Shown: piece after piece, positions 29,439 through 40,093 of the stretch
Position numbering within the stretch: position 1 is the stretch's first letter
Layout: the number at the start of each line of letters is the position of its first letter
Assembly: GCF_002072955.1 (NCBI RefSeq)
Contig: NZ_LPUF01000004.1
Location: forward strand, 168,441-232,440
Origin: Methyloprofundus sedimenti
GTDB taxonomy: Bacteria > Pseudomonadota > Gammaproteobacteria > Methylococcales > Methylomonadaceae
DNA length: 64,000 nucleotides
Reading direction: 5' to 3'
Position numbers and translations under genes: made by a program
The notes under the pieces: generated by a model
Databases searched by the model: none
What the model was told of the DNA's origin: nothing
Seen by the model: only the letters and a program-made list of their open reading frames with translations

Positions 29439-31979
29439 TTAAAAAGGTAAGGAAATTTCCGGTTTTATTTCCAGAATCAACAGCCGGAACTGGTCTTGAA
29501 TGCGTGTCAAAACTTCCTGTGTTTCACCTTCAAAACGAATCACCAGGGACGGTGTGGTATTGGATGCCCGGATCAATCCAAATCCATCGGTAAAATCGAT
29601 ACGTAGACCGTCAATATCCGTTATTCTGCCGTCAGTCGGAAGGTTTTTGCTAGCAAACAGTTGCTGCATAAAAGCAAAGTTTTCGCCCTCTTCCAGATTG
29701 ATGCTTAATTCAGGTGTATTGGGGCTATCAGGGAAATCTGCAAAAACCATGGCGCTGTCACGCGTGTCTTCTGATAGTATTTCGATGAGTCGCACTGCGG
29801 AATATAAGCCATCATCAAAGCCGAACCAGCGATCATTAAAAAACAGATGGCCACTCATTTCTCCCGCAAAAATAGCCCCCGTTTGTTTAAGTTTAGCTTT
29901 CATAAGAGAGTGTCCCGTCTTCCAGATAATAGGCGTCCCGCCATTTCTTATAATCTGCGCGGGTAAATTACGGCTACACTTTACATCGTAGATTATTTCA
30001 GACTCGGGGTTTTTGGCCAGGATATATTTGCTAAACAGCATCATTTGTCGATCTGGCCAAATGATATTACCGCAAGAATCAATGACACCGAGGCGATCAC
30101 CATCGCCATCAAAGGCGAAACCAGCATCAGCCTGATGTCCCTTAACTGCGGCAATTAAATCCGTCAGGTTTTCAGGTTTACTCGGATCAGGTTCATGGTT
30201 TGGGAAAGTTCCATCTATCTCACAAAATAATTCGATTACTTCGCAGCCCAAAGTTCTAAAGAGGATAGGCGCTATTTTACTGGCCACACCATTACCTGCA
30301 TCAATCACGATTTTCATAGGCCGTGCAATCCGAACATCATCAGTAATAAAGCCAATATATTCGTTGGTAAATATATTTTTTTCAGTCAGTTTTCCGGCTT
30401 TATTATCATACAAATTATGGCTGTTTATACGCTTTTTCAGACCTTGAATTCTGTCGCCTGACAGGGTCTCACCTGCAAGCACTATTTTTAAGCCATTATA
30501 ATTTGCCGGGTTATGACTGCCCGTCAACATAACACCTGAATGACATTGATGGTGGTGTGCAACAAAATATAAGACGGGAGTGGGAACGGTACCTATATCC
30601 AGAACATGAGTACCCGTTGCGAGAATACCATCGATTAACACTTTACTTAAAACAGGACTGGATATCCGGCCATCTTTAGCGGTAACGATAGTTTTAATAT
30701 CCTTGTCCAGGGCTTCGCTACCAATCGCCCGGCCAATATCGTAAACAATATCTTCAGTAAGTGTTTTATCAACAATACCCCGTATATCATAAGCTCGAAA
30801 AATGACATCAGCAGGGCTCAATTTTTTTTCTGTGGTGTTCATTGGTTTGTCAACTGACGGCAAAGGACTTAATGAAGGTTCAATTTTAGATTCTACAATA
30901 GCTTGTTTATTGGCAGATTCACTATGCGAAATAATAGCCTCAGCCTGATCGCCTGTAACATATTTTACGTCAATATCCACGGGTGGAGAACCAAGAAAAG
31001 ACTTATCAATTACGTGAACGGGGGCTAAATCATTTTCAATATTAGCATTGTTAATATCATGTTCACGTTTTACCCGAATAATGGCAGAAATAAACTTACT
31101 CAGTACATTCAATTTAACCGGATAGTTACCCTCTGCATGACCTGCCAGTACATCTTTCGTCGCTTTTAAAACAGAGCCTTTGTCCTGTATTAACAGTGAA
31201 GATAATTTCCGAAAACCTATATAGCAAGAAAGGCCCGAAATAAACAGGGCAATAAGAATGATGGCAATAACCAGATTTACCAGCGTTAAATCCAGGCTGT
31301 CATCGTACCAACATAAGACGGTCCAGGCGGTATCTTTTACATTAAATGAGAAGTGTTTGCCTAATGATTTTATATCAGCATGACCATGAGAAAATAAGAC
31401 AACATCAGCTTGTTTCAATTCTATATACATCCCCTCCCCGGATAGTATATTAAAGCTTTGCTGCAAATCTTGAAAATTGAAACTGGCCAGAATAACAGCA
31501 ATAACATGCCCTTCTTGTACAATACCATAAGTTATTGCCAGATGACGGTGCTTTCCTTGCTCTCCTTGTATTAAAGGCAATTGCGGCTGCTGAAAGGTAT
31601 TTTTTACCAGGTCTAAATCAGCATAGCCCAGGTGAGGAATAATCGAGTTGTCTGGCTCGTTATCGGATGGTAACAATAACCTGAAAGCCATGGCATCAGG
31701 CACATACGCACTCATTAACTGCACTTGTGCTTTAGCACGAGGTAAATCAGACTGATTCAGCGCCTCTACAAGCTCAGGTGATTGAGCTATAAAGCGTATG
31801 GATTCACTTAAAAATTGGGTACGCGTAGAAATACTTTGTGCAGTTACTTTTACAAACCCTTTAAAGGCATGCTCTTTTATCTTATTATCGCTAGCTTGCG
31901 AGAGATAGAAAATACCTGCGCCCGATAATATCGTCATTAGAATAACGACGACAGTAATAAAAGAAAAAATCCGTCCCAT
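29439..31979 (-). CDS. algC: Phosphomannomutase/phosphoglucomutase with N-terminal membrane-sensor extension
   Basis: 846 aa. The C-terminal 455 residues are a full alpha-D-phosphohexomutase (DVIFRAYDIRGIVDKTL near 390; catalytic Ser in GVMLTGSHNPANYNG near 480; metal loop FAFDGDGDRLG near 625; GEMSGHLFF near 705). It converts Man-6-P/Glc-6-P to the 1-phosphates for exopolysaccharide and LPS. The N-terminal 390 residues hold two membrane helices (about 7-29 and 235-258) flanking a periplasmic cache-like region, then a linker. Long AlgC forms with such an extension occur in pseudomonads. Confidence 0.92.
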   Translation of the reverse strand: MGRIFSFITVVVILMTILSGAGIFYLSQASDNKIKEHAFKGFVKVTAQSISTRTQFLSESIRFIAQSPELVEALNQSDLPRAKAQVQLMSAYVPDAMAFRLLLPSDNEPDNSIIPHLGYADLDLVKNTFQQPQLPLIQGEQGKHRHLAITYGIVQEGHVIAVILASFNFQDLQQSFNILSGEGMYIELKQADVVLFSHGHADIKSLGKHFSFNVKDTAWTVLCWYDDSLDLTLVNLVIAIILIALFISGLSCYIGFRKLSSLLIQDKGSVLKATKDVLAGHAEGNYPVKLNVLSKFISAIIRVKREHDINNANIENDLAPVHVIDKSFLGSPPVDIDVKYVTGDQAEAIISHSESANKQAIVESKIEPSLSPLPSVDKPMNTTEKKLSPADVIFRAYDIRGIVDKTLTEDIVYDIGRAIGSEALDKDIKTIVTAKDGRISSPVLSKVLIDGILATGTHVLDIGTVPTPVLYFVAHHHQCHSGVMLTGSHNPANYNGLKIVLAGETLSGDRIQGLKKRINSHNLYDNKAGKLTEKNIFTNEYIGFITDDVRIARPMKIVIDAGNGVASKIAPILFRTLGCEVIELFCEIDGTFPNHEPDPSKPENLTDLIAAVKGHQADAGFAFDGDGDRLGVIDSCGNIIWPDRQMMLFSKYILAKNPESEIIYDVKCSRNLPAQIIRNGGTPIIWKTGHSLMKAKLKQTGAIFAGEMSGHLFFNDRWFGFDDGLYSAVRLIEILSEDTRDSAMVFADFPDSPNTPELSINLEEGENFAFMQQLFASKNLPTDGRITDIDGLRIDFTDGFGLIRASNTTPSLVIRFEGETQEVLTRIQDQFRLLILEIKPEISLPF

Positions 31980-32038
31980 AGAAAACCTTTTGTTTATATA
32001 CTTTCCTTAAAATCAGAATACCATTTATCGTTGCTTTG

Positions 32039-32494
32039 TTAATGACGTCCGGTATGTCCAAAACCTCCTTCCCCGCGGTCTGTTTGTCTGAATTCAGTGA
32101 CCACTTCAAAGTCAGCTTGTACCACAGGCACAAAGACCATTTGTGCAATCCGTTCAGCAATCTTGACTATAAACGCCTGTTGCCCTCTATTCCAGCATGA
32201 GACAAAAACCTGTCCTTGATAGTCAGAGTCAATCAAGCCCACCAGATTACCAAGTACAATTCCATGCTTATGCCCTAAGCCGGAGCGGGGTAATAAAACC
32301 GCAGCTAGTTGAGGATCATTAATATGTAGAGCGATTCCTGTTGGAATCAAGATGGTTTCGCCTGGCTGTAAAATAACATCGGCATCAAGGCAGGCGCGTA
32401 AATCAATTCCTGCCGAGCCATCAGTTGCATAGCCGGGCATAGGAATTTCATTACCTAGGCGTGAATCTAATATTTTAAGTTGTATTTTATGCAT
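32039..32494 (-). CDS. dut: dUTP diphosphatase
   Basis: Trimeric dUTPase hydrolysing dUTP to dUMP and PPi. 151 aa. All five motifs are visible: [11 protein letters not shown] (24-34), [11 protein letters not shown] (about 73-83), [16 protein letters not shown] (about 84-99), the RIAQMVFVP segment (about 114) and the C-terminal Arg/Phe lid [10 protein letters not shown] (about 139-148). Its first 8 bases overlap the end of coaBC, so translation is coupled. Confidence 0.96.
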   Translation of the reverse strand: MHKIQLKILDSRLGNEIPMPGYATDGSAGIDLRACLDADVILQPGETILIPTGIALHINDPQLAAVLLPRSGLGHKHGIVLGNLVGLIDSDYQGQVFVSCWNRGQQAFIVKIAERIAQMVFVPVVQADFEVVTEFRQTDRGEGGFGHTGRH

Positions 32495-33668
32495 CTAATC
32501 TCTCAGCGATTAATACCAATAGCTGACTGGCAAGTCGCGTTTTATCAGTCATGGTAAATGTTTTTTGGCCATTTTTCCAATACACCTGAAGCGCATTAAC
32601 AGCAGAATCGAAGCCCCCTTCTACCTGACCAACCCAGTTGGCAGCTATCATATCCAGTTTTTTACGCTGTAACTTATCCAGGGCATATTGTTCCAGATGC
32701 TGGGTTTCTGCTGCAAACCCGATGGTAAAGGGTTTGTTTTTTAGGCGGGCGATACTGGCAACAATATCTTTAGTTTTATGTAAATGCAGTTCAGTTTGCT
32801 CGTTTTGTTTTTTGATTTTTTCCTCTTGTACATGAACAGGAGTATAGTCCGCTACAGCTGCTGCTGCGATCATAATATCCTGCCCTGCTATGTGCTTCAT
32901 CACTGCGTCATACATATCTGCAGCGCTCTCCACTAAAACGGTATTGACATATTCAGGTGCAGATAATGTGACCGGGCCACTGACTAATGTAACCAGTGCA
33001 CCTAGCTTTTGGGCCTGCTCGGCAAGTGCATAACCCATCTTACCGGAACTACGATTAGTAATATAACGCACCGGATCCAATCGCTCACGGGTGGGCCCCG
33101 CAGTAATCAGAATTTTTTTACCCTGTAAAATACCCGGACTACTGTGTGCATTAATACTCTGCAAAATGGCTTCAGGTTCGGTCATGCGCCCGGGCCCTAT
33201 ATCTCCACAGGCCTGACTTCCTTCCTCGGGGCCAATAATGATCACTCCATGCTGCGTTAAGCGTTTAATATTTTCCTGAGTGGCAGGCTTAAGCCACATC
33301 GCCTGATTCATTGCAGGCGCCATATAAACCGGACAGTCGACCGCAAGATATAAGGTGCTTAATAAATCATCTGCAAGCCCATAACTGAACTTTGCAAGAC
33401 TGTTCGCTGTTGCCGGTACAATTAACAATATATCAGCCCAACGCGCCAGATTTATATGGCCCATGGCATTTTCCTGCTCTGCATCCAGCAACTGAGTGTG
33501 TACCTGATGTGCTGATAAAGCCTGTAATGTAAGTGGGCTGATAAACCGGGTCGCAGCTTCGGTCATAACGACTCTTACATCATATCCATGTCGGGCGAGT
33601 AATCTAACCAACTCGGCTGACTTATATGCAGCAATACCGCCGCTAATACCTAAAAGTACACGCTTCAA
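32487..33668 (-). CDS. coaBC: Bifunctional phosphopantothenoylcysteine decarboxylase/synthetase
   Basis: Two consecutive steps of coenzyme A synthesis. 393 aa. The N-terminal CoaC flavoprotein domain has [18 protein letters not shown] (8-25), the PXMNXXMW motif APAMNQAMW near 117 and the CGDIGPGRM lid near 159. The C-terminal CoaB domain has [18 protein letters not shown] near 190-207 and KKLDMIAAN near 342. First gene of the coaBC-dut-algC-argB series, divergent from radC. Confidence 0.96.
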   Translation of the reverse strand: MKRVLLGISGGIAAYKSAELVRLLARHGYDVRVVMTEAATRFISPLTLQALSAHQVHTQLLDAEQENAMGHINLARWADILLIVPATANSLAKFSYGLADDLLSTLYLAVDCPVYMAPAMNQAMWLKPATQENIKRLTQHGVIIIGPEEGSQACGDIGPGRMTEPEAILQSINAHSSPGILQGKKILITAGPTRERLDPVRYITNRSSGKMGYALAEQAQKLGALVTLVSGPVTLSAPEYVNTVLVESAADMYDAVMKHIAGQDIMIAAAAVADYTPVHVQEEKIKKQNEQTELHLHKTKDIVASIARLKNKPFTIGFAAETQHLEQYALDKLQRKKLDMIAANWVGQVEGGFDSAVNALQVYWKNGQKTFTMTDKTRLASQLLVLIAERLDA

Positions 33669-33775
33669 TGAAAAATACCCTTTAATATTTAAAGTCAGTA
33701 TTATGGCAAGAGTTAAGCTTTTCTTCTATGCTTAAATCAATAAAATGATTACGTTATAGTACAGGGAAAACAATC

Positions 33776-34450
33776 ATGGGAATTAAAGATTGGCCTGCTG
33801 ACCAGCAGCCTAGAGAAAAATTACTGGCTCAAGGTGCTGCTAGCCTAACGGATGCCGAATTATTAGCTATCTTTCTGCGCACAGGCAGTCCGGGTAAATC
33901 AGCCGTTGATTTAGCACAGGATCTATTAGTCGAGTTTACCTGCTTACGCGCCTTAATGCAGGCAGACTGCGCCACCTTTACCCAGGCTAAAGGTCTGGGT
34001 AATGCTAAATACGCACAACTACAAGCTGTATTAGAGATGGCGCGCAGACATACTTTTGAAGTGCTGGAGCGTGGTGATGTATTAACCAGTCCAGAGGCAA
34101 CGCGCGCCTATTTAAGCAATCAATTAAGACATTACCCGCATGAGGTTTTCGCCTGTCTGTTTTTAGATAACCAGCACCATATTTTAAAATTTGAGGAACT
34201 CTTCCGGGGGACAATTGATGGTGCCAGTGTGTATCCCAGAGAGGTGGTAAAAAAAGCTTTAGAACATAAAGCCGCTGCGCTTATTTTTGCACACAATCAC
34301 CCATCGGGAATTTCTGAACCTAGCCAGGCAGATAAACTGATTACCGCCAAGCTAAAAGAGGCTTTAGCTTTGCTGGATATACGAGTACTGGATCATTTTA
34401 TCATTGGTGATGGCAAGCCTTATTCATTTGCTGAAAACGGCTTGCTATAA
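33776..34450 (+). CDS. radC: RadC-family protein (JAMM domain)
   Basis: 224 aa. The N-terminal helix-hairpin-helix region ([21 protein letters not shown]) is followed by a JAB1/MPN domain with metal motif [16 protein letters not shown] near 173-188. Once thought to be a repair protein; its actual cellular role is unsettled. It keeps its usual position divergent from coaBC. Confidence 0.93.
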   Translation: MGIKDWPADQQPREKLLAQGAASLTDAELLAIFLRTGSPGKSAVDLAQDLLVEFTCLRALMQADCATFTQAKGLGNAKYAQLQAVLEMARRHTFEVLERGDVLTSPEATRAYLSNQLRHYPHEVFACLFLDNQHHILKFEELFRGTIDGASVYPREVVKKALEHKAAALIFAHNHPSGISEPSQADKLITAKLKEALALLDIRVLDHFIIGDGKPYSFAENGLL

Positions 34451-34497
34451 GGGGAGCAGGTTTAAGCCTATTCCCCTTGCAAAGTAGAGCTCCAGAG

Positions 34498-35391
34498 CTA
34501 ACCAGATGTTAGTTTACGTGCCGCTTCTTGATATTTTTGACTGCTGACTGCCCTTATTTCATCGGGTAATTTAGGGCCAGGCGCGGTTTTATTCCAATCG
34601 AGTGTTTCTAAATAATCGCGAATGAACTGTTTATCAAAGCTTGGTGGGCTGATACCAACCTGATACTGGTCTGCAGGCCAGAAGCGTGAAGAATCTGGCG
34701 TTAGCGCTTCATCAATTAAATACAGTTTGCCCTCATCATCCAGACCAAATTCAAATTTGGTATCGGCAATAATAATGCCACGTTGTTTGGCATACGCCGC
34801 TGCAGTTGTGTAAAGCTTTATACTGACATCTCGCACCTTAGTTGCTATATCGATACCTAACAAGGGGATGGTTTGAGCAAAAGATATATTTTCATCATGA
34901 TCACCGACTGCTGCTTTAGTGGAAGGCGTATAGATGGCTTCAGGTAATTGTTGTGCCTGTAGCAGATCTGCTGCTAATTCAATACCGCAGACACGCCCGG
35001 TTTGCTGATAGTCTTTCCAGCCTGAACCAATCAAATAGCCACGCACAATCGCTTCAACAGGGAGAGGCTTTAGCTTTTTAACAATAATGGCACGGCCTTC
35101 AATTTGCGCCCGCTCATTTGCGTCTGGAACGACCTCTGCCAGGTTAAGACTGGCTAAATGATTAGGAATAATATCCGCCATTTTATTAAACCAGAAATTT
35201 GATACCGAAGTCAGTACAAGACCTTTCCCTGGAATAGGGTCAGGCAAGACAACGTCAAAAGCCGATAGACGGTCTGTCGTTACAATAAGTAAATGTTTAT
35301 CATCAATCTCATAAATATCACGTACTTTTCCCCGTGCACGTAATTTAAGATTAGAGATAGAGGATTCAAATAAAGCAGCAGGTGCGTTCAT
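34498..35391 (-). CDS. purC: SAICAR synthetase
   Basis: ATP-dependent ligation of aspartate to CAIR in purine synthesis. 297 aa, the longer eukaryote-like class also found in gammaproteobacteria. Motifs: [20 protein letters not shown] near 19-38, TDRLSAFDV near 38-46, [17 protein letters not shown] near 96-112, IADTKFEFG near 192 and [16 protein letters not shown] near 211. Convergent with radC, with only 47 bases between stops. Confidence 0.95.
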   Translation of the reverse strand: MNAPAALFESSISNLKLRARGKVRDIYEIDDKHLLIVTTDRLSAFDVVLPDPIPGKGLVLTSVSNFWFNKMADIIPNHLASLNLAEVVPDANERAQIEGRAIIVKKLKPLPVEAIVRGYLIGSGWKDYQQTGRVCGIELAADLLQAQQLPEAIYTPSTKAAVGDHDENISFAQTIPLLGIDIATKVRDVSIKLYTTAAAYAKQRGIIIADTKFEFGLDDEGKLYLIDEALTPDSSRFWPADQYQVGISPPSFDKQFIRDYLETLDWNKTAPGPKLPDEIRAVSSQKYQEAARKLTSG

Positions 35392-35472
35392 ATTTATCTG
35401 ATGAGGTTAAATAAAATAATAACTGCTATTTTATATGATAATCCATCTTACCGGCTAAATAATGCGCATTTC

Positions 35473-35557
35473 TATACTTCACGCGGTCACAACTACGGCT
35501 TACTTTAGTTCAAAATCAGCGCGCTACACAACCGCATCCGTGACCACTCGAAGTATA
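35473..35557. repeat. MITE-like palindromic repeat, copy 3 (internally deleted)
   Basis: 85 bp with the same termini TATACTTCACGCGGTCAC and ...GTGACCACTCGAAGTATA as copies at 8069 and 15424, but lacking about half of the interior. It sits between purC and the AP2-like gene. Confidence 0.7.
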
Positions 35558-35602
35558 ATCGATTAAAATCAGGCTAGCGTTTATATTCGTTCACTGTCTA
35601 TA

Positions 35603-36112
35603 TCAAGCCACAAAACAGAAATAAGTTTCATATATACGTTTCTTTTTCCAGCCTGCAAACTGGCTATCATCGAAAGTCAGGTCATTATCGATTGCATATT
35701 CATAACAGCTTCTGAATAAACGAGCAGTTCTGAAAGCATGTAACTCATCATCAGCTGTAATTGTTTCTACATTGCCAACTTGAAATGTCTTATTTTTCGA
35801 TTTGCCGTTACAGACCCAAAAAACGGTGTAGCACAGATAACTTTTATCTTTTCTGCGGTCAAACTTAATGGTTCTGGAAACACCCGTTAAACCTGTGGTG
35901 GTTTTATTTTTAGGTGGTTTTAAAAAACGAGTTTTACTGCCTTTTAAAACAATTAACATTTGATCGCGCCAGGCAATGGCCGCTTTTATGGATTTATTTT
36001 TACTGCCCCATAATTTATGCGAAAAATACCTGCTATTCTCTTTGCCGCGCCTTACAATTCGGACTTGAAAACCGAATGAATCCGGCTCTGTAATATGTTT
36101 ATACTTAATCAT
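35603..36112 (-). CDS. AP2-like DNA-binding domain protein, function unknown
   Basis: A basic 169-aa protein with two segments that resemble bacterial AP2/ERF-type three-strand-plus-helix units: FQVRIVRRGKENSRYFSHK... with IKAAIAWRDQML (about 15-55) and TGLTGVSRTIKFDRR...YTVFWVCNGKSKNKTFQVG then FRTARLFRSCYE (about 73-138). In bacteria such domains often accompany homing or HNH nucleases, but no nuclease motif is visible here. Orphan gene, so a stand-alone DNA binder is the best guess. Confidence 0.6.
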   Translation of the reverse strand: MIKYKHITEPDSFGFQVRIVRRGKENSRYFSHKLWGSKNKSIKAAIAWRDQMLIVLKGSKTRFLKPPKNKTTTGLTGVSRTIKFDRRKDKSYLCYTVFWVCNGKSKNKTFQVGNVETITADDELHAFRTARLFRSCYEYAIDNDLTFDDSQFAGWKKKRIYETYFCFVA

Positions 36113-36677
36113 GACTCAACCTTATCAACGCTACCATTGGCCTTTTCTTGCATAAGATCAGAATACTGAAAGTGATTCTTATTTAACGGATGTGCGGCAA
36201 AGGGTAATGAAAGGGGGTAAATGCTCATTTTTTTGACCTCATTAAATTACATTTATTTTCAGCTCCTCCTTGAACAACATGAAGAGCAAGGCTCTTCTTC
36301 TTTCTATACTAATTAAATAATAGCAAATAACATGCCATTATTGCCTGCAATGTAAAACAAAGACTTATAGATTATATTCATTGTTATTGTGAATTATAAG
36401 TTCAATCATTGAAAACTAACTTCATATCTTGATGATGGTTTTAAATATTTTTTTAAATTACAAACAACATTCAACTTTATCTGTTGAGTGATCAATATTT
36501 TTTGCAGGCTGTCATCAAGTTGTCACAATGTTAATTATCCTATAATTCGTCACAAAAAAAGAAAATGTTTTCTGTTTTGTGAAATACCCACCATTTTAGT
36601 GTAGAATTCCATCACCCCATTTTTTGGTGGGCACATATATAGAGTAAATTCACTAGCATCAAACTTAGGAGAAACAC
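36113..36677. other. AT-rich promoter region before the peroxiredoxin gene
   Basis: No gene. The proximal part carries a plausible sigma70 promoter (36520-36546). The distal part (36240-36480) is very AT-rich with no recognisable element. Confidence 0.4.
36520..36546 (+). promoter_or_regulatory. Candidate sigma70 promoter of the peroxiredoxin gene
   Basis: TTGTCA at 36520-36525 and a perfect TATAAT at 36541-36546, spacing 15 (slightly short), about 130 bases upstream of the start codon. No OxyR-type site could be defined by eye. Confidence 0.35.
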
Positions 36678-37283
36678 ATGAGTGTATTAGTAGGTAAGCA
36701 AGCACCAGATTTTACGGTTCCTGCTGTTTTAGGTAGTGGCGAAATTGTTGACTCTTTCAGCTTTTCAGACGCGACAAAAGGTAAATATGCGGTTGTGGTA
36801 TTTTACCCACTAGATTTTACTTTTGTTTGCCCTAGCGAATTAATTGCGCTGGATCACAGAATGGATGATTTCACTAGCCGTGGTGTTGAAGTAATTTCAG
36901 TTTCAATTGATTCTCATTTCACACATAACGCATGGCGTAATACACCGATCAATGAAGGTGGTATTGGCAAGGTACGTTATACAATGGCCGCAGATATGGC
37001 ACATACAATTGTTAAAGATTATGATGTTGAAGCTGATGCACCAGCAGTAGCTTATCGTGGTAGTTTTTTAATTGATAAACAAGGTATGGTTCGTCATCAA
37101 GTTGTTAATGATCTGCCTTTAGGCCGTAATATTGATGAAATGTTACGTATGATTGATGCCTTACAATTCCATGAAGAGCATGGTGAAGTTTGTCCTGCCG
37201 GATGGAATAAAGGCGATGCTGGTATGGATGCATCTCCAGCCGGTGTAGCTGCATACTTGAGCAAAAACTCAGACAAACTATAA
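36678..37283 (+). CDS. Typical 2-Cys peroxiredoxin (AhpC/Prx1 type)
   Basis: Reduces H2O2 and alkyl hydroperoxides in the cytosol. 201 aa. The peroxidatic Cys lies in FYPLDFTFVCPSELIAL near 41-57 and the resolving Cys in GEVCPAGWNKGD near 170. Helix and strand pattern RGSFLIDKQGMVRHQVVNDLPLG is also typical. A good ribosome site (AGGAGAAAC) precedes the ATG. A strong terminator follows, so it is a single-gene unit. Confidence 0.95.
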   Translation: MSVLVGKQAPDFTVPAVLGSGEIVDSFSFSDATKGKYAVVVFYPLDFTFVCPSELIALDHRMDDFTSRGVEVISVSIDSHFTHNAWRNTPINEGGIGKVRYTMAADMAHTIVKDYDVEADAPAVAYRGSFLIDKQGMVRHQVVNDLPLGRNIDEMLRMIDALQFHEEHGEVCPAGWNKGDAGMDASPAGVAAYLSKNSDKL

Positions 37284-37306
37284 GTCTCCGTTTTATAGCT
37301 AACAAT

Positions 37307-37338
37307 AAAGCGGGCTATTGTTATAGTCCGCTTTTTTT
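37307..37338 (+). terminator. Rho-independent terminator of the peroxiredoxin gene
   Basis: Stem AAGCGGGCTAT with ATAGTCCGCTT around a TGTT loop, followed by seven T. Confidence 0.9.
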
Positions 37339-37390
37339 ATGCCTGCGAGATGGACACAGAAATAACACAGAGCAACTCGGTGGCTACACT

Positions 37391-37636
37391 TCAGTAGTTA
37401 TTTTTAGCCTTAGAAAGCATTTTTAATAACTGCAAGCGGGTAAAATACACCACGATACAGGCAACAACAAAAGAAATAAGCGTTTCGCCTATCACTGTCA
37501 TAGAAATGGCAAAGCCTAAAACAAAGCCAATAAAACCTATCAAGGCCCATTTAAAGCCATTTTCTCCATTATGTTTGCCAGTCTGGAAAAAAATGACTAT
37601 CGTAGCTATAGCAGCAAGTTTGATTAAAATTAACAT
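37391..37636 (-). CDS. Small inner-membrane protein, unknown
   Basis: 81 aa with three hydrophobic helices (about 2-17, 28-46, 50-66) and a basic C-terminal tail (LLKMLSKAKNNY). It is convergent with the peroxiredoxin gene. No family recognised, but the regular membrane topology and lack of overlap with another gene support it. Confidence 0.55.
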   Translation of the reverse strand: MLILIKLAAIATIVIFFQTGKHNGENGFKWALIGFIGFVLGFAISMTVIGETLISFVVACIVVYFTRLQLLKMLSKAKNNY

Positions 37637-37892
37637 AATCTATTCCTGTTTTATTAGTCATGACAAATTATCTAATAAAGAAGGCCTTTATTGAAATCTA
37701 AATGGCTAATGTCTGATGGATACACTTTATAATAAGTGGTTAGTTTATAATGTCATTTAGAGCTTGCATAGTACTGTTTATCAAAAGTATTCAGTTTCAG
37801 CATCTACAATATACACAACTGAGCAATATACCTGCTCTAACGAGTATGTGCATTTTGTTTTTAAATCTTACTTTTAATTCTGGGAGATATAA

Positions 37893-40007
37893 ATGGGAAA
37901 GTTAGTTAAAGTAATTTTAATGATTTTTTCTTCAGTGGCTTTGCTTATTGTTGCAGCAGCAATAATTATTCCTCTTGTTGTTGATGTAAATGATTATAAA
38001 TGGGAAATGGAAGTAGCCGCTCGGGAAAGAACTGGTCGCACATTGAAAATTGAAGGTGACCTGGATTTATCTGTTTTCCCCTGGCTAGGAGTTTCTACAG
38101 GAAAAATACTCTTGGGTAATGCACCCGGATTTGCAGAAAAACCTTTTGCCGTAATTGGTAAAGCAGATATTAAAGTCAAATTGCTGCCTTTATTTTCCAA
38201 AAAAGTGGAAGTCAGTACCATTGTTTTAAAAGATCTGGAAGTACACCTGGAGAAGAATAAACAAGGAGTGAGTAACTGGTATGACTTAACAGCAAAGCCA
38301 GCGGAAGATCAATCAGTAGCATCAGAGCAACAAACCGGTGACTCTGATTCAGGTCTGGCGGCCATAGAAATTGGCGGATTAGTGGTAGAAAACTCCAAGG
38401 TCAGTTGGGATGATCAGCAATCGGGGCAACATATTGTGGTTAAAGATTTTAACTTTAGCTCTGGTGCTGTTGTTTTTAATGAACCTATCGCAATCAAAAT
38501 AGCTTTTCTGCTGGAAAATAAGGACCCTGCAATAACCGAACAACTGTCTTTGTCTACCAGCCTGGTAATTGATGAAACATTTCAAAAAATTCAGTTAAAT
38601 AATTTTCAGCTGGATTCTGTGACTAAGGGCGAATCGATTCCAGGAGGCGTATTCAGCGCACAACTATTATCTGCAATAGCAGTGGATTTAGAAGCCCAGA
38701 CTTTGGCACTTAAAAACCTGCACATAAATAGCGATACTATTAAATTGACTGGAAACATTAGTACCACCCAGTTACAGACTGACCCTCATTATGCAGGAGC
38801 GCTACAAATTGAGCCGTTTAGCCCGAAAAGTTTAATGCAACAACTTGCTATGAGCATTCCTGAAACGACTGATAAAAATGTTTTACAAAAGCTTGCCATG
38901 AGCTTTGATTTACAAGGCACAAAAGACTCCGTAGCACTCGAAAAGCTGACAACCACTTTAGATGACACACATATAAATGGTTATACACACATTAAGCAAT
39001 TTAATCAGCCTGCAATAACTTTTCAGCTAGCAATTGATGATATTGATGTGGATCGTTACAGCGCGCCCAAACAGGAGCCTGAACCAGGAAAAACGCCTGT
39101 AGCAAAAGTAAAAGCAGCGATTAGCGAAGCCACTCTGTTACCAATGGACACCTTGCGTACACTTAATATTAATGGCGATTTACAGATCGCAAAACTGAAA
39201 GCAGCAAAGTTGAAAATGGAGGGAGTAAATTTAAACATTCAAGCAAAACAAGGTATTTTAAAGACCCAACAGACGGTTAAGCGACTGTATCAAGGAAATT
39301 ACCAAGGACGAATCACTATTAATGCCCAGGGTAAATCACCAAGCATTTCCTTACATGAAAAAATGACCCGCGTTCAGTTAGAGCCTCTGTTAAATGCTCT
39401 ACAGCCTGATAGTAAAGCAAAACTAAAAGGACTGGCCAATATAACAGCAAATTTAAATACTACTGGAAATACCATGACTGCGATTAAATCTGGTCTGGAT
39501 GGTACGCTAAATTTTTCATTGGATAATGGAGCTGTCAGAGGATTTAATTTGCAGAAAATAATAGATGTAGGCCGGCTTGCAATTAAAGGTAAAGAAATGC
39601 AGCAAAACTATGCTGATGAACAGACTTTATTTACCGTGATTAAAGGCACAGCTACCATTAAAAAGGGGTTAATTAATAATCCAGATTTTTTTGCAGAATC
39701 TTCAACAATTGAAGTCTCAGGAGAAGGAACGGCAAATTTAGTTAATGAGGCACTGGATTACAAAGTGGTCGCAAAAGCCAAGAAAGGAGGCAAAAATGTT
39801 GCGAACCGTCCAGTTGCTCTTAAAGTTCAAGGAACCTTTTCAGAGCCTAGCTATACGGTTGATTTAAGCTCGATTGAATCGATGATGACTGAAGAGGAAA
39901 AACAAAAAGTGGACAAATTTATTGATAAACGCGAAAAAGATATCGATAAGGCCTTAGGTGAAGGTACCGGTAAAGCCGTCAACAAATTGTTAAAAGGTTT
40001 TTTCTAA
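37893..40007 (+). CDS. asmA: AsmA-family protein
   Basis: 704 aa with one N-terminal membrane helix (about 5-28) and a long periplasmic repeating beta-groove body. The AsmA N-terminal domain includes GRTLKIEGDLDLSVFPWLGVSTG near 47-69; the C-terminal AsmA domain includes GTLNFSLDNGAVRGFNLQKII near 537-557. Family members are implicated in phospholipid transport and outer membrane assembly. It precedes mutY and yggX, the same neighbourhood as in other gammaproteobacteria. Confidence 0.93.
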   Translation: MGKLVKVILMIFSSVALLIVAAAIIIPLVVDVNDYKWEMEVAARERTGRTLKIEGDLDLSVFPWLGVSTGKILLGNAPGFAEKPFAVIGKADIKVKLLPLFSKKVEVSTIVLKDLEVHLEKNKQGVSNWYDLTAKPAEDQSVASEQQTGDSDSGLAAIEIGGLVVENSKVSWDDQQSGQHIVVKDFNFSSGAVVFNEPIAIKIAFLLENKDPAITEQLSLSTSLVIDETFQKIQLNNFQLDSVTKGESIPGGVFSAQLLSAIAVDLEAQTLALKNLHINSDTIKLTGNISTTQLQTDPHYAGALQIEPFSPKSLMQQLAMSIPETTDKNVLQKLAMSFDLQGTKDSVALEKLTTTLDDTHINGYTHIKQFNQPAITFQLAIDDIDVDRYSAPKQEPEPGKTPVAKVKAAISEATLLPMDTLRTLNINGDLQIAKLKAAKLKMEGVNLNIQAKQGILKTQQTVKRLYQGNYQGRITINAQGKSPSISLHEKMTRVQLEPLLNALQPDSKAKLKGLANITANLNTTGNTMTAIKSGLDGTLNFSLDNGAVRGFNLQKIIDVGRLAIKGKEMQQNYADEQTLFTVIKGTATIKKGLINNPDFFAESSTIEVSGEGTANLVNEALDYKVVAKAKKGGKNVANRPVALKVQGTFSEPSYTVDLSSIESMMTEEEKQKVDKFIDKREKDIDKALGEGTGKAVNKLLKGFF

Positions 40008-40014
40008 ATAGCAT

Positions 40015-40046
40015 GCATTAAGCGGACTAACGTCCGCTTAATGCAA
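40015..40046. terminator. 14-bp perfect hairpin between asmA and mutY
   Basis: Stem TGCATTAAGCGGAC and GTCCGCTTAATGCA around a TAAC loop, eight bases after the asmA stop. No poly-T tail follows, so it may be a processing or partial-termination hairpin rather than a classical terminator. Confidence 0.5.
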
Positions 40047-40093
40047 ATGGGTCAACAAGCATTCATTCATCACAGCAACTTATTATATCAATC

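Noticed and set aside
29500..29991. 163-codon plus-strand frame
   Set aside because: Antisense to the catalytic domain of algC.
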